From Apophysomyces variabilis (lineage: Eukaryota; Mucoromycota; Mucoromycetes; Mucorales; Mucoraceae), in NCBI GenBank assembly GCA_002749535.1, contig MZZL01000409.1:3550160-3614159 (forward strand): a DNA stretch of 64,000 bases. Reading direction: 5' to 3'. Positions 55,001 through 64,000 of this stretch are shown one piece after another. Made by a program: the position numbers and the translations under genes. Position 1 is the first letter of the stretch; each line of letters opens with the position of its first letter. The notes beneath the pieces are model-generated. The model was given only the letters and a program-made list of their open reading frames with translations. It did not search any database and was not told the origin of the DNA.

Positions 55001-56312
55001 ATGTCTGTTCGTCGGAGCTCACGTCTCGTCAAGTCTACCACTGATCTTATCGAGGAATCAGTCATGCCCACAATCACCGAGGGAGGACGACGGAGGCGAC
55101 AATCCGTTGTCAACGAGGCAACCACCACCACAACAACAACGACGAAGAAAACGAAGAGGGTCAAAAAGGAGGATATCATCAATTCTTCAGGAGAACCTAA
55201 AAATTGGAGAATCGTATTTCAACGGATTAAAGAATACAGGGAAAAGGTTCCAGCACCTGTCGATACCATGGGATGTGAACGCCTTGCCGAAACAGATGTT
55301 CCAGAAAGAGTAATTGAAGCCCGTCATGTTATCCAACGATTAAACCTCTTTTTCAGGTGTCGAGATTTCAAACACTCGTTTCGTTAATGCTCTCATCTCA
55401 AACCAAGGATACAGTGACAAGTGTCGCAGTCAAAAAGTTACAGAAAGAGTTGCCAGGAGGCTTGTGTCTTGAAAGCATCCTAAATGTTGATGAATCAGTC
55501 CTGGACAACTACATTCAGGCTGTGGGATTTCACACCAAAAAAGCATCGTAAGTTTCACTTTGCTCTTGGATTTAGACTCAAAGAGAGAATTGCATTGATA
55601 CAGTTACATAAAACGGGTAGCAGTGATTCTGCGTGACAAGTACGATGGCGATATTCCGGACACCATTGAGGGCCTAACAAGTTTGCCTGGCGTTGGTAAG
55701 CAATGAGTAGTATTAATGGGATCGGATATGCGCTAATAATGAACTTCTCATAAGGTCCAAAAATGGTCGGTAATCCAGAAAGTTAACCATGTACGTGATA
55801 CTAACAGGGATAGGTGAAATCCATAGGGTTATTTGACATTACAATGTGCATGGAAGAAGTACGTAATTTCGCTTTTAATGGACTGTTATTCTGAAAGATG
55901 CCAAAAAGAAACTTAGGAATTGGCGTTGATATTCATGTACACCGAATCACGAACCGTCTCGCTTGGTGTAATACCATGAAAGGGACGCCGGAAGATACTC
56001 GTAAGGTATGAAAGTTAGCAAGCGATATATGCTGCTGATTAATATGGGAAGAGTTTGGAATCTTGGTTGCCTAAGGAACATTGGCGAGAAATCAACCCTA
56101 TGCTTGTGGGATTCGGGCAGGTTACATGTCTCCCACGGGGACCAAGATGTTTCGAGTGTCCTGTAAACGATCTTTGTCCTTCCGCGGAAACCAAAAAGGT
56201 CCGAGTCAAGAAGGAAGTGCTCAAGAAAGAGGAAATAGAAATAGAACAAGCAATTCCCGTACGAGCAGATACCAATATTCCTTTAATCAAAAATGAGCCA
56301 CTGGACTGGTAA
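55001..56312 (+). CDS. NTH1: Endonuclease III homologue (NTH1)
   Basis: Bifunctional DNA glycosylase/AP lyase for oxidised pyrimidines in base-excision repair, in nucleus and often mitochondria. Exons 55001-55309, 55357-55547, 55604-55695, 55755-55765, 55827-55858, 55909-56005 and 56052-56312 sum to 331 codons (330 aa). Basic N-terminus ([29 protein letters not shown]) suits nuclear import. Core: [19 protein letters not shown], helix-hairpin-helix [17 protein letters not shown] with the catalytic Lys in GPKM, catalytic Asp in [13 protein letters not shown], and a 4Fe-4S cluster [17 protein letters not shown] (C-x6-C-x2-C-x5-C, all four cysteines present). The fourth exon is only 11 nt and encodes Pro-Lys-Met plus part of Gly. 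A lysine/glutamate-rich C-terminal tail follows. Confidence 0.95.
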
Positions 56313-56438
56313 AAAAGTAGTTGAGAATTAAACGGTATTTGGAATGGAACATAAGCTTGATAAAAGAAAACAAAACGTAGCAGGAACTAGGAATAACACG
56401 TGTGCTTTATATTTCTGCGCTTTGCATTCTTTTTATTG

Positions 56439-57242
56439 ATGGAGTACGGCTACATTGAAAATCATGAAAATACGAATGATAGAGGACCAAATGAGATCAT
56501 TATCGATCTGATTCTCGCCCACCATGACAACGAACGTGACAAAACGTTGTCTATTCAGCAACCGAAAGATGTTTCTGGTGAGGAAACAGAGCACTAAAAC
56601 TTACCTATAATCTAAAGGGCAACTTGCTGAACGAGGATAGGGAATAGGAAGAACTGGGACGAAGGATATGGTCCCGACTTGGAAATTGAAAACAAGATGA
56701 AGATGAACGCAAGTAAAGTAAAAGTTGATACAACAAACGAAGGACTACTGTTTGAGAAATCGGATGCCACTTCGCGCATGGACTCCTTACATTCAATGCC
56801 ACTGCCGCAAAAGAATATCGATTATCATACTGTACCGATCAAAGATGCGTCTTACATCGAACGAATACACCCGGTCATTACTCTGACTGCAGGTGAAACG
56901 ATGATTTCTTTGCTGCGAGACGTTAGTAAAGCGGATGTTGCCATAGCGTCAACCATGCCTGTCACAGGCGAAACGACCGCTTCTAGATCTTCGTCCTTGC
57001 TTTACAATGCGCCTGTAGAGACGACGTCTGTTCCGACCATGCCTATTCATGCTCCTTCCAGGCAACGACCAGCACTTGCTGAACTGGAAACGGCTTCTTT
57101 TAGTGGATTATCTCTAGGTCAAATGGGATTTTTACCAAGCAACGACGCTACAGTACTTGACAGTTCCAGCATCTGGTGGTTATGGCTGAACGTAACCATC
57201 CTATTTATGGTATGGCTTAGGACTGATCGGCAGGCTTGGTAA
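56439..57242 (+). CDS. Tail-anchored membrane protein, unknown function, 246 aa
   Basis: Two exons, 56439-56577 and 56641-57242, sum to 247 codons. No known domain. The N-terminal half is polar and acidic (ENHENTNDRGPNEIIIDLIL, NWDEGYGPDLEIE). The middle is Ser/Thr-rich. The last about 20 residues before a short basic tail form one membrane segment (SSSIWWLWLNVTILFMVWLR), the layout of a tail-anchored protein inserted by the GET pathway into ER or mitochondrial outer membrane. No signal peptide. It lies 126 bp after NTH1 on the same strand, so may share some regulation by proximity. Both exons are in phase, which supports it as a real gene. Confidence 0.65.
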
Positions 57243-57504
57243 AGCCGTCGATCAATCAAGAGCAAGATCTTGTAGCATGCCTTTTTTTATTTAATATCAA
57301 ATATTTTCTTGATATATACTTCAATTATAGAAGTAAGACAAATTGTTATTTCAAAAAGACAAATAGGCTTGTCATGTTTGTGTTTATACATGTTGGTAGT
57401 GAGAAAAGAGAAAAACAAAACAATGTTAAATAAGGAAATTAAAGAAGCATGAGATGAAAGGAATTACAATAAAAAATGAAATTGGATGTCTCTTCTTTTT
57501 TTTC

Positions 57505-58700
57505 TTAAGTTCTGCCGAAAGGTTGGTGATTTTCCACTAGATTAGGCTTATGCACCTCTTCCATCGCCGGCTGTTCTATCTCGTTCGGTACATGTCGGAA
57601 TTGGCCGTAGTTTGGAGGTGGAGGAGGATACATCTCTGCTGGTTGTTGGTGATAACTCGTTGTAGATGTTGGTGGATAGGGTGATGAGACATCTTCATAG
57701 TAACCGCCACCAGCAATAGAATGTTCTTTGGACATCACAGGATACGATGTATATTTGGGCTCTTCTAGACCGCCATCTGATTTTGGCGGTGCGACTAAAT
57801 GTCTAGGTGAGGCTCCACCTGCTAGACCCATCGAATGACGAGCGGGAGTATCTGTATACGGACCACCAAATGGATCAAGAACATCGTCAAATGTGTCTTT
57901 CTTTTTCTTGCGGCGGATGATCAGAAATGCGAAAACAGCTGAAACCCAAGTAAAAAAACGGGGAAAGCTTTGGATTAGCAGCTGACATTCCAGGGAAATA
58001 ACCCTTACCAAGCAACGCCACAAACGCCACAGCTCCGACAACACCGCCTATCACGGCTGGTTTTGAAACAGACTCTTGTTGGGAGCTGGCGGGCAAGCTT
58101 GTCACACGAGGAGTATCGGTAGGTTCGTATATGGAATAGGACGTTTCAGTAATTGTAACGATCGTACCGCCAGATCGTGTAACCGTGACAATGGTAACCA
58201 AGCTACTGCTCGGTGTTGGTCGGTTGGTGATGGTTGGTGTTGGGTTGAATGTATTGGTAGGCTGTACGGGGTTGGGGGTGGTTTCGTATGTACGAGTTCT
58301 GGTTGGACGAGATTCATCTGTAGTAGATGGCTGAGTAGGCTCTACAGGATCGGGACTGTATGAGCTCGTGGTCGTTGTCGTGGTACTCTCTGTCGTAGTT
58401 GGAACAACGGGAGTGCCTGTATCAGGGGTTCTCGTCTGCCAAGAAAATAAAATAGAGCGCAATTAGAATGAAAAGCCTTTTTATTATTTTCGCGATAAAC
58501 TCAAAAAATATTCATCCAATGCTTACTGGCTCCGTTGTAGTCGTAGGCGCCGGTCTGTCGGTCGTGGTAGGTGGAATTGTTGTTGTTGCAGGAGGTTGAG
58601 AAGAGGGAGCAATGGAGGAATCTTGTGGTTGCGAAGGTTCTGTTGGTGGTAAAGGCGACGACGGCCTGCCGTTATCGCTTGAAGGATTGTTTGTATCCAT
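57505..58700 (-). CDS. Mucin-like single-pass membrane protein (Ser/Thr-rich ectodomain)
   Basis: Three exons, 58700-58527, 58435-58009 and 57938-57505, give 345 codons (344 aa). The N-terminal about 185 residues are Pro/Ser/Thr-rich and certain to be heavily O-glycosylated if secreted (PPTTTDRPAPTTTTEP, ESTTTTTTSSYSPDP). A single membrane span with AVIGGVVGAVAFVALLG/AVFAFLIIRR is followed by a basic stop-transfer KKKK and a Pro/Tyr-rich cytoplasmic tail (SYHQQPAEMYPPPPPNY), perhaps binding SH3 or WW domains. Layout resembles fungal cell-wall sensors (Wsc/Mid2/Axl2-like) but I see no Cys-rich WSC head and no signal peptide. Either an upstream signal exon was missed or the protein is a type III membrane protein. 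Confidence 0.75.
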
Positions 58701-61104
58701 TGCGGATTAAACACTTTTCTTCTTTTTGTTTGTTTGAGAGAAAAAGAAAAGGAAGGAAAAAGGTCGACAAAAAAAACAGACAGCTTCTGATACATTTCCC
58801 GTCAAACATGCCAAAAATAGCCCGATTCAAAGGACGACTTGCTGACCACATTATTGTATGTCAAAAAAGAGGTCCGCCGCCAAGCCTATTTTGAGTAACA
58901 AGGTTTCGAAAGCATGCCATGTCATTCGTTTCGACTGTTGATACGCACGGGGTTCCAAGTGGATGCATAGAAACGTGTAAGATTGATTAATTACAGCTAC
59001 GTTGCAATCGTTATAAGTGTGGTTGCTGCTGCGACAATCCATGGAAATGAATAGATAAACTTGCATCTTAACAAAGTCCGCTGCTACCGTTTTCAAGGAC
59101 AGATGGTCTGTTGTAAAGACAAAGAAAGTCAGCGAGCAGCTTAGGAACATTACAGGAAAATCCCATGAAAATACAATAGCTTAGTAGAAGAGGGATGCTA
59201 TAGTTTCGATGATAAAAAGGACATTGTGGCACCACCTAAGAGGGACAAACAGATAAGTAATACGGTGGAAGAAAAGATAACTACAAGAAGATGGAGGATT
59301 CCAGACGATGGTAGTTGTTCAGTTTTCGGACGAGTTGTCCTCCACATAGCTTGTCTGATCACCACTTTACCACAGCAAGCGCTTAGCTCGCAAAGCTACC
59401 TTGATCCTCCGTTTGCTGTCAGTTCATATCAGATAATTGCAGTTTCACCCATATCTATCGAGAGCGTGGGCATTTCAAGTAAATAGAATAAAGCTGCCGG
59501 TATATTCTCCACAGTGACCCCCGGGAAATTAAAGCTCACTATTAGGGGTTGATCAGCTGTATTGCTGTCTTCGGTTAATGTTCTCTAGCTTATGAAAGTT
59601 AGTATTGCACGTTCAGTACGGTGATATTACTGGCATCGGTAGGCATAGTCCTGGAATTATACTAGAGAATGATACTTTCCCCTTCAGTCAGTGCGTGTGC
59701 TATGTTTGCCCATGTAGCTTCACTGTTTAGACAGCAATTACAGCAAAATTGCCAAATTGTAAATTGATCTTTAAGTCATCATGAAAATTACAACAATATT
59801 TTCTAGATTTTCTTTTTGAATCCGGGCGGTATGTTCCGTAAGAAGTAGATATTTTGGGTTCCTTAAGGTGGCAATCATGGTTACCCATCCGAAAGGAAGA
59901 CCTCCCATTGGTCAGACACACTGACTTTTACTCATTGAAAGCTGATGCAAGTTTTTGTAGGTTTGCCGAAGTTAGCTAGAGCGAATGCTCGTGGACAACT
60001 AGTTTCCATTAATTAAGCTTGCTGCTTATGGCGCATTCCGAAGTTTGTTAAAGTAAAGTAGAAACGAGCACATTCAAAGTGCAATTAGAATCGATGGAAA
60101 TACCTAGCCATGACGGTGTTACGTTTGGTAATTAAGAACTTACGATACGAAACTTTAATAACACTGTTTCACTTTGCAGGAAAGTGTAAGATGCAATCAG
60201 GAAAGGTGCACTATTCCATTGATACAGCCTGTTATCATTTCAGCTGGTGTCCTAAGCCATAGATTGGATAATACTGTTATGGTTTTAGTAAATGGCTGTC
60301 CAACACAGGAATAAATAAGATACAAACAACATAACACGATACCTTCGACTCGCTTAAATCGGCACAGACCTGACGTTTGCCTGTTAAGCCACGAGAGAGT
60401 CGCCTTTACTGAATCGCCAAACTGCTTGCAGAATGTATACTGCTCATTTAAAATGACCATTATGGAACTATAGACGTGAAATAGAATGTGTCACAACTAC
60501 TGTACAATTAGCATACCCGATAGCAATGACGGAGAGCTATTTTTGGGTCCAGGTCTTTGTGCAAGGCTCAGCGTCATTCCTTTGATCACAACGGTGTATC
60601 CTCAAAGAGACAGCACGACTTGACTCTAAAGTTAGCAGCTGCGACTGGGAAATTTGGATTTGGTAACCTTTTTAAGATGAAGGAAGGGTGTGTACGACAT
60701 ATATTTTAGTGTAGCTTGCTGCCTTGCATTGTTCCTTCCTTTCTCATGCAAAATAAAGCTAGTCAGAACATTTAGAAGGCATGAAACAGAACTTTTTGTT
60801 GTTTTGACATCATGAAGTACTAACTGAAGACACCACAAATTCAAACATACGATGCGTGCGTTTACATTTATCCCTGTTTAGGTAACCGATCGTTTTTACG
60901 TGTAATAAGCATTCGAGCAAAACAAAAATCATTGTCTCACCCAGTTAAAGAGCAACTCTTTGTGAGTGTGCGTGTCTACCTCCTAGAGAATGGAAAGGTT
61001 ACACTGGGCATGGGATAACGACCGTCGCCGTTATTTTTCAATTTCTTAAACTTTTTTCTTTTTGCTTTTTTCTCTCGAGCCCCGTTTCGCATAACCGAAA
61101 CACC
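58701..61104. other. Gene-poor interval
   Basis: No gene is supported. Short open frames (for example 59226-59486 +, 58851-59150 -) lack domains and keep changing frame. The YME2 promoter is at the right end. Confidence 0.5.
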
Positions 61105-64000
61105 ATGCAGTGTCAAGCATGGACTCATACTCCAATGCTTCGTACAATATCCCAATACCATAAGGCCATGCCTTTTCGGCATCCATTGGCTTCTTCCACG
61201 AGAACATTTAGGTCATCGATCCTGCGCAAAGTTGAGACAAGTTACGATCCCGTCACAGATTTGACCGTACGTTTGCAGGAAAACACCTAAATGACTTTTT
61301 CTTGTTCATTTTCTCCTTCATAACAGATTAAGGCTAGCTCTGATGTACGAGAACAGACAGCAATGCTGTATCTTGATAACGTGTTCCCACTACGAATGAA
61401 TATTTTTGATATTCGTCAGTGGATATTTCGCAAGACACGCCACTCTCTGGAGGGCACAGCCCACAAAGTCCTACCCAGCAAAGAAATCCCGCATGAATTT
61501 GCAATTCGCGAGATAGAAGAGCGGTAAGACTGCAAAAATGTCACGTAACAAACCCGAAATATGGCATTTTCTTACTAAGGTAAATGATGCATAGAACGAA
61601 GGACGGTGGTGCTATTGTAAAGTTTTCCTACAAAAGTACGGACGAAGAACGCAAAAAAATCGCGAAAGAAATCGTTGCTAAAGTGAGCGAATCCCTGCAA
61701 AATCACAGCAGAGTGGCTCCTTTCAACCTACAACCTCTTCGAGCATTTCTTGTGAAGGGTGAGCCTTTCCTAGAAGATATTGTCACACGGTATCCTAGCA
61801 CCCGCCTACGCATCGAGTTTCAAGGCGAGCCGATAGGTGTGGAAAAACTTTACAAACACTTGCGACAGTACGGCCGCCTCAATGATATCGCACTGTATCC
61901 GACACCGCTTGTAGCAAAGGATCCGCCACGATACGCAATCGCGCAGTTTACTCGGATTCGTTCAGCAACAAGTGCAAGGAATTGCTTACATGGACATGTC
62001 ATTCATGGAAGCCGCCTGAATTTATTGTACGAACGACAACTAGTACGTATCTTACTTGTTTAAAAGGCTGCCTTTGGGTTATAGGCTGATTCAAATGATA
62101 GCGACCCAATGTCGTTAAAGAATGGCTGGTTAGCCATCCACGTATCACCGTACCAGCTGTTGCAGCATTGGCAGCCGGTGCAACTTATGCTGTGTTTGAT
62201 CCTATTCGAGTCTTTTTTGTCACATCTAAAATCACTCAACGTTTCAATCCCGAAGAATATGCTTTGTATCGCTGGCTTCGTAGCGAAACATGGGCTCGTC
62301 TGATGCCTGCTGAAGGTCCAGAACATATCTCCGTTTGGGCCAAAGATACCGAACACACAGAAAAACTGAAGTCATGGATGCGAGAAAATCCAGGTAGGTC
62401 GAAAAGCGGGTGGACGCCAAGGAGAAAAAGATCCTTTTTTTTTCTAACAACCTGCGAATGTTTTGCTAGAAACCTTCATATTAGTTACTGGACCTAAGGG
62501 CTCGGGTAAATCTCTTATGGTCAAGGCTGCTGTTGAAGATCGCAAGTAAGCTTTTGCAATCATTTCTGACTTCCGTCAGGCTTAGTAGTTTTATCCTTTT
62601 ACAACAGATATAAGCTCTTTATCGATTGTGAAGAATTGGCTAATGCGCGCAATAAGGCAGATATGGCCAAGCTTCTTGCAAAAGAAGTCGGTTATTTCCC
62701 GATATTTACCTGGATGACATCAATGAGCAGTGTCCTTGAAACGTTAGTAACAGCAACTACAGGCCAAAAAGCTGGGTTGTCATCCTCGCATGATTCACAA
62801 ATCAAGGACATACTCGAAACATTAGCCATCGCTTTGCGAGATATTGGACCCAAAGTGGAACTTGAGCGTGGTCGCCAGGAAAATCTAGTCGACCGTATAA
62901 GAAAGTGGATAGCCGGATTATTGGATGATTCTCACGAGGAGGTTTTACACGAAAAGAAGAAAGGCAATCAGGAAATTAATCATACCAATGTGCCTGTTGT
63001 TGTTATCGAGAACTTCATGTACCGAGAAACTGCCAAGAACGCCTCGCTCTGGAATGAGTTGTCTGAATGGGCTGCTATACTCGTAGAAAATGAGATTGCT
63101 CATGTGGTATTTGTAAGTGTTAATCCCAGTGCGCCAAAAACCTTAAGCAAAGGTATGATTATGTCGGACAGACCAATTTGCGCAGAATATGTATCTCATC
63201 TTGTTTTGTTTTTAGCATTACCTGGCAAAAGCTTTTCAAATATCATGTTGACCGATGCACCGGTGGAGGTGTCCATGTCATTCGTTACAAAACAACTACG
63301 TAAGTCCATCAAATTGCTACTCTTGTTATTCCTTTGCTGAATCCTTTCTTAAGACTTGGATACCGTCGATGAGCGTTTGCATGATATTGTGAGCGCGCTG
63401 GGTGGACGTTTAACTGAGCTGGAATTGCTTGTGTCGAAGATGAAGATGAATATGGATGCACAAGGTGAGGTTACGGGGGGGAAGCATTCAAACTCTTAAA
63501 CATACTTGGAAAGTTGCCTTCGAGGATATCATCCAGCGCAACCTAGTTGAGATCCGCAAGTATGGATTTGGCGATGCTCTAGACAGTGAACAAGGCGGTA
63601 TGGAATGGTCTCCCATCCAATTCTGGGAAATTGTAAAACGTTTGGCAGTATCCAAGAGCGTAAGCGTAGGCTGTTTTGTTTCTATCGTTTATGACCATTT
63701 GCGGATTGTAGATCAATTATGATGAACTGCGATGGACGCGTCTGTTTAATGGTGATGACAAACCGTTGCGAGCAATGGAACGTGCTGAATTGATCACTAT
63801 TTTGCTCAAGGATGGTAAGTAAGAGATGAATCGTTTGCAGAAACTCATATTCTGTTGTGTATCTAACACAGGACGTCCTCACGCGATCCGACCCGGAAAG
63901 CCTGTGTTTTACACTGTGTTTAACCGACTTGTCTCCGATACCCAATTTGCAGCTTCTATGGAAATCGAGACAAACACGAACCTGAAGAAGTTAGCAGAGC
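61105..64000 (+). CDS. YME2: Mitochondrial escape protein 2 (YME2), 3' partial
   Basis: Inner mitochondrial membrane protein that affects mitochondrial DNA maintenance and escape. Eleven exons up to the right edge: 61105-61266, 61327-61523, 61595-62042, 62102-62393, 62470-62545, 62608-63152, 63216-63299, 63354-63464, 63514-63659, 63712-63814, 63872-64000 and beyond (about 764 codons so far). N-terminus rich in Arg/Ser and lacking acidic residues for about 40 aa, a likely presequence. Then the family start TAMLYLDNVFPLRM, an RRM-like segment with GVEKLYKHLRQYGRLNDIAL and YAIAQFTRIRSATSARNCLH, a membrane segment ITVPAVAALAAGATYAVF, and a P-loop GPKGSGKS with downstream VPVVVIENFMY. The nearby KSWMRENPETFILVT fits the family. 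The end lies outside the window. Confidence 0.93.

Overview
This window is nuclear DNA from a filamentous fungus, most likely an early-diverging one (Mucoromycota, probably Mucorales). The clues are intron-rich genes with short GT-AG introns (about 45-100 bp), proteins closest in kind to fungal families (VTC1, NST1, YME2, GPC1, the SRPK kinase), a decayed DIRS-type retroelement of the kind common in Mucorales, and a MACPF/Sel1 multidomain gene of a type known from Glomeromycotina-like fungi. I found no tRNA, rRNA or CRISPR. Exon borders were assigned by hand from splice sites and frame continuity; for most genes the exon sum is an exact multiple of three.

Layout. 0-8.4 kb, all on the minus strand: AFG2-type AAA ATPase (cut by the left edge), RecQ helicase, CHY/RING ubiquitin ligase. 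8.4-13.2 kb: sparse, with only VTC1. 13.2-15.8 kb: DIRS-like retroelement relic, followed by decayed sequence to 18.8 kb. 18.8-23.0 kb, plus: SRPK kinase and a PX/DUF3818 lipid-transport-type protein only 81 bp apart. 23.3-28.6 kb: HTH plus Myb/SANT protein (-), F-box protein (-), GRASP Golgi protein (+, divergent from the F-box gene). 29.4-30 kb: small orphan (-), then about 3.5 kb with no gene. 33.5-37.1 kb: NST1 (+). 38.3-39.7 kb: NIPA-type transporter (-). 41.5-54.4 kb: GLTP (+), GPC1 (-), a very long three-module MACPF protein with Sel1 repeats (-), DGAT2 (+) and a PHOSPHO-type HAD phosphatase (-). 55.0-58.7 kb: endonuclease III NTH1 (+), tail-anchored orphan (+), mucin-like membrane protein (-). 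61.1 kb to the right edge: YME2 (+, cut).

Functional themes: DNA repair (RecQ, NTH1), membrane lipid handling (PX/DUF3818, GLTP, GPC1, DGAT2, PHOSPHO-like), secretory and vacuolar membranes (GRASP, VTC1), protein quality and ribosome maturation (AFG2, RING ligase, F-box). The most unusual object is the triple MACPF gene at 44-49.1 kb, whose three modules share intron positions and so record an internal triplication.
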